A stretch of 64,000 nucleotides of DNA, taken from the NCBI RefSeq assembly GCF_900115685.1, contig NZ_FOXJ01000002.1, positions 744,001-808,000 on the forward strand, written 5' to 3'. This DNA is from Variovorax sp. 770b2. GTDB lineage: Bacteria; Pseudomonadota; Gammaproteobacteria; Burkholderiales; Burkholderiaceae_C. Positions 52,918 through 61,270 of this stretch are shown here, in pieces. The first letter of the stretch is position 1, and the number at the start of each line of letters is the position of its first letter. Both the position numbers and the translations under genes were made by a program. A model generated the notes under the pieces. It did not search any database, had not been told where the DNA came from, and saw nothing but the letters and a program-made list of their open reading frames with translations.

Positions 52918-54900
52918 ATGCGGTCGCGCTTTTGCAGAGTGTTGTTGATGCTGGCGCTGCTCTTCTCCGGCAGCGCCGCCTTCGCCACCCAGCGCGCCCT
53001 GCTCGTCGGCGTCTCCGAACTGGTCAACCAGCCGCAGGCCCTGTGGCTGCAGGCACCGCGCAACGACGTGATGCTGATGCGCGACGCGCTGCTCAAACAA
53101 GGCTTCGCGGCCGGCGACATCACCGTGCTCGCCGACGGCGTGAGCGGCTCCGTGCTGCCCGAATCGCAGGCCATCCACGAGGCGCTCGGCCGGCTGCTCG
53201 CGCAATCGAAGAGCGGCGATTTCGTGCTGCTTTATTTCTCCGGCCACGGCACACGCCTGCGCGACAGCAACAAGCGCTACCAGGAGCCCGACGGCCTCTC
53301 CGAGAACTTCCTCGCGCGCGATGTGCGCGGCACGCTCGGCGCCGACAACACCCTGACCGGCGACCTGCGAGATGCCGACTTCGACGCGTGGATCCAGGCC
53401 TTTCTCGCGCGCAACGTGTTCGTCGCCTCCGTCTTCGACACCTGCTCGGCGAACTCGATGACGCGCAGCACGAGCGACGCACCGGCCACCGCCGAAGGCC
53501 CGCCCGATGACCCGGTGCGCTGGCGCGGCCTGCGCACCACGCAGCTGATCGGCGCGCCCGGCCCCGCGGCGCGCGCGGTCATGACGCGCCCCACCGTGAC
53601 CGACCCCGTGCCGCGCGCCCGCTACGTCGCGCTCTTCGCCTCGGAGAGCCACCAGATCACCCCCGAGCTGCGCCTGCCGCGCAAGAACCGCAACGCGCGT
53701 CCGCAAGGCCTTTTGACCTGGGCCGTGGTGGAAGCGCTCTCGCGCAAGCCCGCCACCTGGCGTGACCTTTTCGACGGCGTGCTGGCCGTCTATCCGCCGG
53801 TGATCGACGAACTCGCACAACGCTTTCCCACGCGCGAGCTGCCTTCGCCGGTGGCCGAGGGCAACCTCGATGCACCGATCTTTGCCAACCGCGCGCAGGC
53901 CATGTCGACGCGCCCGGTCTGGCGCGCGCAACGCTCCGGCGACACGCTCACGCTGCAGGCCGGCCAGCTCGATGGCCTGGTGGTGCAGCAGCCGCTGCGC
54001 GTGCTGGCCACGATGGACGACGGCACGGTGCGCAGCGCCGAGGGCACGCTGGCGCAAGCCTTCAACGACAAGGCGCGCATGGCCGTGCCGCCCGCGTTGC
54101 GCGAGTTGCCCGGTGCCGCGCTCTGGAACATCACGCCGCTCGGCGAGCCGGCGACGGTCGCGCTGCGCGTGCGCGCGGAGCAGGGACTGCCGCCGGGTTT
54201 GAGCCTCGAATACCCCGCTTCCGTCATCGCGGTGAACGATGCCGATGGCGCGGACGTGCGCTGGTCCGGCGGCCGGCTCGAAGTGCTCTCGCCATTGCTT
54301 GGCGCGGGTGCGAAGCCAGCGCCCACCGATGCGGCCACGGCGCGCCGTCGCCTCGAAACGCTGGCCCGCCTGAAGTGGCTCAACCAGCTCTACACGATCG
54401 CCAGGGACGCGCAGTTCGACGGCTTCGATGCGATGTTCGAGGTCTGGAACGGCGATCGCCTCGTGCGCAGCGGCTCCGCGCAGCAGGTCGACGCGAAGCT
54501 CCTGCCGCTGCGCAGCGGCGAGCGCGCCGTGCTCAACGTGCGCAACACCAGCGCGCGCTCGGTGGACCTGGTCATCGTCGGCATCGACCCGCAAGGCGGT
54601 GCGCGCCAGGTCTACCCCGAGGACCCGGGCGAGACCAACCGCTTCAAGCGCGGCACGCGCGAGGCGCCCGCCGTCAAGCGCTTCGAGCTGCCCTGGTTCA
54701 ACGCCGAAGGCGGCCGCCTGCTGGTGCTGGCCACGCCCGCGGCGCCTTACAGCGCGCCGCGCCTGTTCGGCACGGGCGCGGGCGATGCTGTCGCGGGGGG
54801 CGCCGAAGTGCGCGTGCGCGGCGCGCTGCAACCCGAGAGCGAGCGGCAGACCTTCGCCGCGATGGTTCATTGGGCGGGCGAAATGTCGGCCGCCAAGTAA
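52918..54900 (+). CDS. Exported caspase-family (C14) peptidase with DUF4384-like C terminus
   Basis: A 660-residue protein with a signal peptide (about 1-22, ending SAAFA) and an N-terminal caspase-like domain (about 24-330). The dyad is complete: His110 (LLYFSGHGTR) and Cys176 (SVFDTCSANS), with the opening RALLVGVSELVN. The middle part is beta-rich. The C-terminal part (about 500-650, IVGIDPQGGARQVYP, GRLLVLATP) has the outline of the DUF4384-type domain seen in the kinase at 47245. It should act in the periplasm. A clan-CD peptidase in a T6SS locus is unusual; it could process a secreted or envelope component, or an effector. Next is the hcp-like gene, 39 bp on. Confidence 0.82.
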   Translation: MRSRFCRVLLMLALLFSGSAAFATQRALLVGVSELVNQPQALWLQAPRNDVMLMRDALLKQGFAAGDITVLADGVSGSVLPESQAIHEALGRLLAQSKSGDFVLLYFSGHGTRLRDSNKRYQEPDGLSENFLARDVRGTLGADNTLTGDLRDADFDAWIQAFLARNVFVASVFDTCSANSMTRSTSDAPATAEGPPDDPVRWRGLRTTQLIGAPGPAARAVMTRPTVTDPVPRARYVALFASESHQITPELRLPRKNRNARPQGLLTWAVVEALSRKPATWRDLFDGVLAVYPPVIDELAQRFPTRELPSPVAEGNLDAPIFANRAQAMSTRPVWRAQRSGDTLTLQAGQLDGLVVQQPLRVLATMDDGTVRSAEGTLAQAFNDKARMAVPPALRELPGAALWNITPLGEPATVALRVRAEQGLPPGLSLEYPASVIAVNDADGADVRWSGGRLEVLSPLLGAGAKPAPTDAATARRRLETLARLKWLNQLYTIARDAQFDGFDAMFEVWNGDRLVRSGSAQQVDAKLLPLRSGERAVLNVRNTSARSVDLVIVGIDPQGGARQVYPEDPGETNRFKRGTREAPAVKRFELPWFNAEGGRLLVLATPAAPYSAPRLFGTGAGDAVAGGAEVRVRGALQPESERQTFAAMVHWAGEMSAAK

Positions 54901-54939
54901 GACGACACACCACCACCGGATTTTTCTCAGGAGATCGAC

Positions 54940-55497
54940 ATGAGCTGGACCTACGATGGAAAACTGGACCCCGACGAGGCCCTGCGCCTGCTGGACTACC
55001 TGTCGGGCGAATCGGGCAACGACTTCTCGATGATGATCGAGAGCAAGGGCACGCCGATCGAAGGCGAATCGGTGCGCACCTACGAAGACGGCAAGCAGCG
55101 CATGGACATCGGTGGCTACTCGTACAAGTCCGACGTGGTCATCCCGCCCGGCTCCAGCAAGGGGAAGCTGCGCAACTACTCGTTCATCGTGATCCGCGAC
55201 TGCGATGCCGCCACGGCCTCCATCGCGAGCCTCCTGAAAAGCCAGGACGCCGACCTGAAGGTGACGGTGTCGGTCTTCAAGGCCGGCGGCGACAGCTCCA
55301 AAGAGCTGCAGTCGCACCTGGAGTTCGTGCTGGAGGGCGCGCGCGTGAACTGCCACGCCATCGTGACCGGCGGCACGCCCAAGCGGCCCTGCGACATCAT
55401 CTTCTTCGACTACACGAAGCTGGAGATCCGCTCGGCGCCGCAGCAAAAGACCGGCGCGCGCGGGGCGGTGCGCACCTGCACCTTCACGGGCAACTGA
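54940..55497 (+). CDS. Hcp-like T6SS tube protein
   Basis: A 185-residue protein whose strand pattern follows Hcp, the ring protein of the T6SS inner tube: TPIEGESVRTYEDGKQRMDI, KLRNYSFIVIRDCDAATASI, LKVTVSVFKAGG and LEFVLEGARVNCHAIVTGG. An N-terminal helical extension (about 1-28, MSWTYDGKLDPDEALRLLDY) is longer than in textbook Hcp (about 160-170 residues). Position just before tagJ and tssE supports the call, because hcp is usually there. It has four Cys, more than usual for Hcp. I am fairly but not fully sure of the family. Confidence 0.7.
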   Translation: MSWTYDGKLDPDEALRLLDYLSGESGNDFSMMIESKGTPIEGESVRTYEDGKQRMDIGGYSYKSDVVIPPGSSKGKLRNYSFIVIRDCDAATASIASLLKSQDADLKVTVSVFKAGGDSSKELQSHLEFVLEGARVNCHAIVTGGTPKRPCDIIFFDYTKLEIRSAPQQKTGARGAVRTCTFTGN

Positions 55498-55498
55498 A

Positions 55499-56338
55499 AT
55501 GACCACCTCCGCCGAACTCCTGAAGTCCGCCGACCCGGTGGCCGCGCTCAAGGCATTGAGCGACGAGGTGCGCGCCAAGCCTTCCGACAGCAAGCACCGC
55601 GTCTTCATGGCGCAACTGCTCTGCGTCATGGGCCAGTGGGAGCGTGCGCTCAACCAGCTCACCGTCGCGGCCGAGCTCGATGCGCTGGCCGTTCCGATGA
55701 AGCAGGTGTACGGCGACGCCGTGCGCTGCGAAGGCCTGCGCGCCGAGGTGTTCGCCGGCACGCGCACGCCCATGATCTTCGGCCAGCCCGACGAATGGCT
55801 GGCGCTGCTCATCGAATCGCTGCTGCGGCAAGGGCGCGGCGAGAGCGAGCTGGCCGAGGACCTGCGCCAGCGCGCGTTCGATGGCGCCCCCGCCATCGCC
55901 GGCACCATCGACGGCACGCCCTTCGAGTGGCTGGCCGATGCCGACATGCGCCTGGGCCCCGTGCTCGAAGCCTTCGTCAATGGCAAGTACTACTGGATTC
56001 CCTACGCGCGGCTCGCGCACGTGAAGATCGAGCCGCCCGAGGACCTGCGCGACTGCGTCTGGATGCCCGCGCACCTGCAGTTCGAGAACGGCGGCGAGAC
56101 CCTCGCGCTCATTCCCACGCGCTACGAAGGCACCGAGAAGAGCGAAGACGGCGAACTGCGCCTGGCGCGCAAGACCGAGTGGCGCGAACTGCGCCCCGAG
56201 GTGTGGGCCGGCACCGGCCAGCGCGTGCTCGGCAGCGATGCCGGCGAGTACGCGCTGATGGACGTGCGCGAGATCCTGTTCAACCCGGTGGCTTCTGCCG
56301 AAGCATCGCAGGACGGACCCGGGGACGGAGGCGGCTGA
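55499..56338 (+). CDS. tagJ: T6SS accessory protein TagJ (ImpE)
   Basis: A 279-residue TagJ/ImpE. The N-terminal helical repeat part (about 1-120; RVFMAQLLCVMGQWERALNQL) and the C-terminal domain with NGKYYWIPYARLAHVKIEPPEDLRDCVW are typical. In Pseudomonas and relatives TagJ binds TssB and is thought to help ClpV-driven sheath recycling. It starts 1 bp after the hcp-like stop and ends 1 bp before tssE, so the three are tightly coupled. Confidence 0.92.
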   Translation: MTTSAELLKSADPVAALKALSDEVRAKPSDSKHRVFMAQLLCVMGQWERALNQLTVAAELDALAVPMKQVYGDAVRCEGLRAEVFAGTRTPMIFGQPDEWLALLIESLLRQGRGESELAEDLRQRAFDGAPAIAGTIDGTPFEWLADADMRLGPVLEAFVNGKYYWIPYARLAHVKIEPPEDLRDCVWMPAHLQFENGGETLALIPTRYEGTEKSEDGELRLARKTEWRELRPEVWAGTGQRVLGSDAGEYALMDVREILFNPVASAEASQDGPGDGGG

Positions 56339-56339
56339 G

Positions 56340-56855
56340 GTGGCCGAGCTCACCGCCCAGGAGCGCCTGCAGCCTTCGCTGCTCGACCGCCTGGTCGACA
56401 ACGCGCCCACCGAAAAACGCGAGAGCGACGAGAAGCGCACGCTCACCAAGCAGGCGCTGCGCGCGGCCGTGCTGCGCGACCTGAGCTGGCTCTTCAACGC
56501 CACGGGTTTCGGCCTCGCGATGGACGACAAGCAGTACCCGAATGCGGCGCGCTCGGTCATCAACTACGGATTGCCTATGCTGTCTGGCCAGTTCACCTCG
56601 TCGGTGCAGCGTGTCAGCATGGAACAGGCTTTGAAGAACGCAATCCTGCAGTTCGAGCCGCGCATTTTGTCCCGCACTCTCGAAGTGGAACTCGTCATGG
56701 AAGGCTCGGCACTGGACTCGCACAACAGCATCGGCCTGCAGATCCGCGGCATGCTGTGGGCGCAACCCGTGCCGCTGGAGTTCCTGATGCGAAGCCGTGT
56801 AGACCTGGAAGAAGGACGCATCGAGATCGTGGACATGGCGCAAAACCCAAGGTAA
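56340..56855 (+). CDS. tssE: T6SS baseplate subunit TssE (gp25-like)
   Basis: A 171-residue gp25-like protein. RLQPSLLDRLVDN near the start, AVLRDLSWLFN, the SVINYGLPMLSG stretch and IQQ-like ALKNAILQFEPRIL follow the family pattern; gp25 proteins nucleate sheath assembly on the baseplate. The start is GTG 56340 with GGAGG 8 bases upstream; no ATG fits. It is followed by tssF after 8 bp. Confidence 0.93.
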   Translation: MAELTAQERLQPSLLDRLVDNAPTEKRESDEKRTLTKQALRAAVLRDLSWLFNATGFGLAMDDKQYPNAARSVINYGLPMLSGQFTSSVQRVSMEQALKNAILQFEPRILSRTLEVELVMEGSALDSHNSIGLQIRGMLWAQPVPLEFLMRSRVDLEEGRIEIVDMAQNPR

Positions 56856-56863
56856 GTCCTGAC

Positions 56864-58756
56864 ATGGACCCTCGGCTGCTGAACCTGTACGAGCAGGAAC
56901 TGCGCTACTTCCGCGAGAGCTCTTCGGAGTTCGCGCGCGCCTTTCCGAAGATTGCGCATCGGTTGGGAATCGAAGGCCAGGAAGTTGCCGACCCATATGT
57001 CGAGCGCTTGATCGAGGCCACGGCCTTCCTCTCGGCGCGCGTCAATCTCAAGCTGGATGCCGAGTACCCGCGCTTCACAGGACACCTGCTCGATATCGTC
57101 TATCCGAATTTCCTTGCGCCGACGCCCGCGATGGCGGTGGTGTCCTTCGCGCCCGACCTGGACGACGCCAACCTCGCCACAGGCCCGAAGCTGCCGCGCG
57201 GCGCGGGCCTGCGCGCGCGACAGGCCGTGGGGCAGAACACGCATTGCGAATTCCGCACATCGAGCGCGCTGCGCATCTGGCCGATGGAGGTGCAGCGCGC
57301 GCAGTACTTCACCTATGCGCCCGACCTGCCGCTGGCCACGCACCCGCAGTCGCGCGCCATTCGCGGCGGCCTGCGCATCGCGCTGCGCGCGACGGCCGGG
57401 CTCAAGTTCAACCAGATCGCACTCGACGACCTGGTGCTGCACCTGGGCGGCGCCGAAGACGTCGCCTGGCAACTGCAGGAATGTGCGCTGGGCCAGCCCA
57501 TCGGCGTGATGGTGCGGCCGCTGTCGCCCACCGGCGCGCTGCAGGGCGCGGCGCAGAGCCTGCCTGCGAGCGCGATCCAGCCCGTGGGCTTCGAGGACGA
57601 CGAGGCGCTGCTGCCGGTCACCGCCACGGGCTTCTCGGGCTTTCGCCTGCTGCAGGAGTACTTCGCGTTTCCGCAGCGCTTCCAGTTCCTGCGCATCGCG
57701 GGGCTGCAGGCGCTGCTGGCGACGATGCCGGTCACCGAGATCGAACTCGTGCTGCTGTTCTCGCGCGGCGACGCGGCGCTCGAAAAACTGGTGAGCGCCG
57801 AGAACGTGCAGCTGCACTGCGTGCCCATCGTCAACCTGTTCACCAAGCGGCTGGACCGCGTGCCGCTCAACGAAGGCGTGAGCCAGTTCCACCTGGTGCC
57901 CGACCGCACGCGGCCGCAGGACTTCGAGGTGCACACCGTCACCGAGGTCATCGGCCACGGCGCACCCGGTGCCGATGCGGCGGCCGCGGAGCAGCCGTTC
58001 CGGCCTTTCTACTCGGCCTTCCACGGCACGCGGCACAGCCACCCGGCCTACTTCACGACCACGCGCGAGCCGCGCATGCTGTCGGTGAGGCAGCGCACCG
58101 AGGGGCACCGCAGCAGCCACATCGGCTCCGAGGTCTACATGCAGATCGTCGATCCGCAGCAGGCGCCGTATGCGGCCACGCTGCGGCAGCTGGCGGTGAC
58201 CGCGCTGTGCACCAACCGCGACCTGCCGCTCCTGATGCCGCTGGGCCGCGACAACGATTTCGATTGCGTCGACTCCTTCCCGGTGCAGCGCGTGCGCATG
58301 GTGCGCGGGCCTTCGCGGCCGGTGTCGCCGGTGGTGAGCCAGGGGCTGGGCTGGCGGGTGGTCGATCACCTCGCGCTCAACTACCTGTCGATTTCGGACA
58401 GCACGCCGGAGCAGGGCGCCGCCGCGCTGCGCGAGACGCTGATGCTCTACGCCACCCATGCCGACGAGATGCGCCAGGGCCAGGTGCGCGGCCTCCTGTC
58501 CGTGAAGAGCAAGCCCGTGGCGCGCCGCCTTCCACTGAAGGGACCGATCGCCTTCGGGCGCGGGCTGGAGGTGACGCTGGAGGTCGACAAGGATGCGTTC
58601 CACGGCCACAGCGTGTTCCTCTTCGGTGCCGTGATGTCGCGCTTTCTCGCGCGCCATGTGGAGGTCAACCATTTCGTCGAGACCGTGCTGCGCGTGGCGG
58701 GCAAGGGCGAGACCATGCGATGGAGGCCGCTGTGCGGGACCCGGCAGATTCTGTAG
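56864..58756 (+). CDS. tssF: T6SS baseplate subunit TssF
   Basis: A 630-residue TssF (VasA/ImpG). The opening LLNLYEQELRYFRESSSEFA and FPKIAHRLGIEG is diagnostic, as are EYPRFTGHLLDIVYPNFLAPTPAM-like segments and ALCTNRDLPLLMPLG. The family's C-terminal gp6-like part ends with FVETVLRVAGKGETMRW. It forms the baseplate wedge with TssG and TssE. ATG 56864 is chosen because upstream in-frame sequence overlaps tssE in another frame. Its 3' end overlaps tssG by 37 bp. Confidence 0.95.
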   Translation: MDPRLLNLYEQELRYFRESSSEFARAFPKIAHRLGIEGQEVADPYVERLIEATAFLSARVNLKLDAEYPRFTGHLLDIVYPNFLAPTPAMAVVSFAPDLDDANLATGPKLPRGAGLRARQAVGQNTHCEFRTSSALRIWPMEVQRAQYFTYAPDLPLATHPQSRAIRGGLRIALRATAGLKFNQIALDDLVLHLGGAEDVAWQLQECALGQPIGVMVRPLSPTGALQGAAQSLPASAIQPVGFEDDEALLPVTATGFSGFRLLQEYFAFPQRFQFLRIAGLQALLATMPVTEIELVLLFSRGDAALEKLVSAENVQLHCVPIVNLFTKRLDRVPLNEGVSQFHLVPDRTRPQDFEVHTVTEVIGHGAPGADAAAAEQPFRPFYSAFHGTRHSHPAYFTTTREPRMLSVRQRTEGHRSSHIGSEVYMQIVDPQQAPYAATLRQLAVTALCTNRDLPLLMPLGRDNDFDCVDSFPVQRVRMVRGPSRPVSPVVSQGLGWRVVDHLALNYLSISDSTPEQGAAALRETLMLYATHADEMRQGQVRGLLSVKSKPVARRLPLKGPIAFGRGLEVTLEVDKDAFHGHSVFLFGAVMSRFLARHVEVNHFVETVLRVAGKGETMRWRPLCGTRQIL

Positions 58757-59811
58757 GCACGCGCGTGGACAACGCGTTGCGCGGATGGTCGGCAGAGCCG
58801 TGGTCGTTCGATTACTTCGCGGTGATGCGCCGGCTGGAATCGGTGGCCGGCACCACGCCGCGCTGGGGCCGCGCGCTGCTGCCGAGCGCAGAGCCCGTGC
58901 GCGTGGGGCAGGAGCCCTCGCTCTCGTTCGCACCGGCCAGCTTCAGCCGCTTCGAGCCGGCGACCGCGTACTCGCCGCCGCGTTTGCGGCAGCATTTCTT
59001 CAGCTACGTCGGTCCCAACGGCCCGCTGCCGGTTCACCTGAGCGACTTCATCCGCGAGCGCAGCCTGAACCATGGCGACCCGACGTGGCTCGCGTTCCTG
59101 GACAGCTTCCTGCATCGCTTCTCGCTGCACTTCTACCGCGCCTGGGCGCAGGCGCGGCCCGCGGTGGCGCTGGACCGTCCGGGCGAAGACCGATTTCGGC
59201 TGCAGGTCGGCGCGCTCATCGGCACGGGCACGCCGGGCCGCATCGGCCGCGACGAGGTGCACGACGATGCGCGCCTTCATTTCTCGGGCTGGCTCGCGCG
59301 CCGCGTGCACAACGCCGAGAGCGTGGAGTCGGTGCTGTGCAGCTACTTCGGCGTGCCGGTGACGCTGGAGCGCTGGGTCGGCCACTGGATGGGCGTTCCC
59401 GCCGACGAGGTCACGCGGCTCGGGCGCGGCGAGAGTTCGCGCTCGATGGGCATGGGCGCGATGCTCGGCACCCGCGCGTGGGACCGGCAGCACCGCGTGC
59501 GCCTGCACATGGGACCGCTCACGCTGGATCAATACCGCATGTTCCTGCCGATCGGCACCGCGCGGCCGGTGCTGCAGCGCTGGATGCAGCAACTGCTGGG
59601 CGACGAACTCGAATGGGACGCCGAGCTGGTGCTGGAGAAGGCCCAGGTGCCCGCCACGCGGCTCGGACAGAAGCAGGGCAACGCGCCGCGCCTGGGCTGG
59701 GTCTCGTGGCTCGGCCAGCGCCCGCGTTCGAAGGACGCGGCGGACGTGCGCATCGGCAACAGCTCGATGACCGCCCGGGCCGCCCAGGCCCCTGCAGGAG
59801 CCGCCGCATGA
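58720..59811 (+). CDS. tssG: T6SS baseplate subunit TssG
   Basis: A 363-residue TssG (VasB/ImpH). WSFDYFAVMRRLE, the SFAPASFSRFEPA stretch, LRQHFFSYVGPNGPLPVHLS and LHFYRAWAQARP are family hallmarks. It forms the baseplate wedge with two TssF copies. The ATG at 58720 lies inside the tssF end, as is common for this pair. The C terminus has an Ala-rich tail, and its stop overlaps the TPR-methyltransferase start by ATGA. Confidence 0.94.
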   Translation: MEAAVRDPADSVGTRVDNALRGWSAEPWSFDYFAVMRRLESVAGTTPRWGRALLPSAEPVRVGQEPSLSFAPASFSRFEPATAYSPPRLRQHFFSYVGPNGPLPVHLSDFIRERSLNHGDPTWLAFLDSFLHRFSLHFYRAWAQARPAVALDRPGEDRFRLQVGALIGTGTPGRIGRDEVHDDARLHFSGWLARRVHNAESVESVLCSYFGVPVTLERWVGHWMGVPADEVTRLGRGESSRSMGMGAMLGTRAWDRQHRVRLHMGPLTLDQYRMFLPIGTARPVLQRWMQQLLGDELEWDAELVLEKAQVPATRLGQKQGNAPRLGWVSWLGQRPRSKDAADVRIGNSSMTARAAQAPAGAAA

Positions 59812-61199
59812 CGACGATGCCCGACCGCGCAGGGACGGTGGCGGAAGCGGAAGCGGAAGCGGAAGCGGAAGCGGACGCGAACGTGCCCGGCACGGCAACC
59901 GTCGGCGTGCTGCTGGCGCACGCGGCGGCGCTGGTGCGCGAGCAGAAGCTGGACGCGGCCGACGAGCTGCTGGTCCGCATTCTCCAGGCCACGCCCGGCG
60001 ACCCCGATGCCTTGCATTACCAAGGGCTGCTGCGCCATGCGCAGGGCCGCGGCGACGAGAGCATCGCGCTGATCGGCCGCTCGCTCTCGTTGAAACCCGC
60101 CCAGAGCGGTGCGTGGAACAACCTGGGCAACCTGCTGGTCGAGATCGGCCGCATCGACGACGCGATGCGCGCCTACGAGAACAGCGTTTCCTTCGCCAGC
60201 GGAGGCGACGAAGGCGCCGATGCGCTGAGCAACATCGCGTCGCTCGAACGCAAGAAAGGCCACTGGCACGCCGCCGAGCGGGTCAGCCGCCGCGCCATCG
60301 AACTGCGGCCGGACTTCAGCGAGGCCTGGTACAACCTGTCGATCGCGCTGATGGAGCAGGGGCGCATTCACGAGAGCGTCATCGCCAACAGCCGTGCAGT
60401 GCTGCTGCAGCCGCGCAACCTGAGCGCGCGCTCGCAGGTGATTCGCGCCCTGGAGCTGCTCGGCGAGCGCGAGCAGGCCATCGGCATGTACCGCGAGTGG
60501 CTGGCCGAGGCGCCCGGCCACCCGGTGGTATCGCATCTGCTGGCTGCCTGCGAAGGGCACGCACCGGCACGCGCGAGCGACGGCTATGTGGAGACCGTGT
60601 TCGACAGCTACGCCGGCAGCTTCGACGCGAGCCTGGAGAAGCTGCACTACCGCGCGCCCGAACTGGTGGCGCGCGCGGTGCAGGAAATGCATGGTTCGCC
60701 CGCCGCGAACCTGGCCGTGGTCGATGCCGGCTGCGGCACCGGACTCTGCGCCCCGCTGCTGCGGCCCTGGGCCGCGCACCTGGCCGGCTGCGACCTGTCG
60801 GTCGGCATGCTGCAGCGCGCGGAGCAGCGCGGCGGCTACGACGTGCTGCACAAGGCCGAACTCACCCACTATCTGGACACCCAGCCCGCCCGGTTCGACC
60901 TGGTGGCATCGGCCGACACGCTGTGCTATTTCGGCGACCTGCACGAGGTGCTGGCGGCAGCCGCGCGCGCGCTGCGCCCGGAAGGCGGCGTGGTGTTCAC
61001 GGTCGAGGCCATGGCCGGGGGGCAGGACGACTTCACGCTCGAAGGCAGCGGCCGCTACCGCCATGCGGCAGCGCACGTCCAGGCCTGCCTTGCGGCCGCC
61101 GGTTTCGGCGCCATCCGCATCGAGCCGATCGTCCCGCGCCGCGAGGCGGGGCAGGACGTGCAGGGTTGGTTGGCCAGCGCAAGGCTTTGTGCGCATTGA
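59808..61199 (+). CDS. TPR-methyltransferase fusion protein in T6SS locus
   Basis: A 463-residue cytoplasmic protein. An Ala/Glu tract (about 12-22) is followed by tetratricopeptide repeats (about 30-250; AWNNLGNLLVEIGRIDDAM, AWYNLSIALMEQGRIHES) and a class I S-adenosylmethionine-dependent methyltransferase domain (about 260-463) with VVDAGCGTGLCAPLL (Asp306, Gly308-Gly312) and DLVASADTLCYFGDL. TPR domains bind protein partners, so it may methylate a T6SS protein (inference). AGGAG precedes the start, which overlaps the tssG stop. It is not a core T6SS gene. Confidence 0.85.
   Translation: MTTMPDRAGTVAEAEAEAEAEADANVPGTATVGVLLAHAAALVREQKLDAADELLVRILQATPGDPDALHYQGLLRHAQGRGDESIALIGRSLSLKPAQSGAWNNLGNLLVEIGRIDDAMRAYENSVSFASGGDEGADALSNIASLERKKGHWHAAERVSRRAIELRPDFSEAWYNLSIALMEQGRIHESVIANSRAVLLQPRNLSARSQVIRALELLGEREQAIGMYREWLAEAPGHPVVSHLLAACEGHAPARASDGYVETVFDSYAGSFDASLEKLHYRAPELVARAVQEMHGSPAANLAVVDAGCGTGLCAPLLRPWAAHLAGCDLSVGMLQRAEQRGGYDVLHKAELTHYLDTQPARFDLVASADTLCYFGDLHEVLAAAARALRPEGGVVFTVEAMAGGQDDFTLEGSGRYRHAAAHVQACLAAAGFGAIRIEPIVPRREAGQDVQGWLASARLCAH
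59841..59876 (+). repeat. Hexanucleotide tandem repeat (GCGGAA x5 plus GCGGAC)
   Basis: Five perfect copies of GCGGAA followed by one GCGGAC inside the 5' end of the TPR-methyltransferase gene, encoding alternating Ala-Glu. Changes in copy number would keep the frame but alter the length of the N-terminal tail. Confidence 0.8.
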
Positions 61200-61270
61200 C
61201 GCCGGGCACGGATCGCCGAACTTCAAATTGCCCGACATGAATCGTCTTCAACAGAGATACGGAGAACTCC

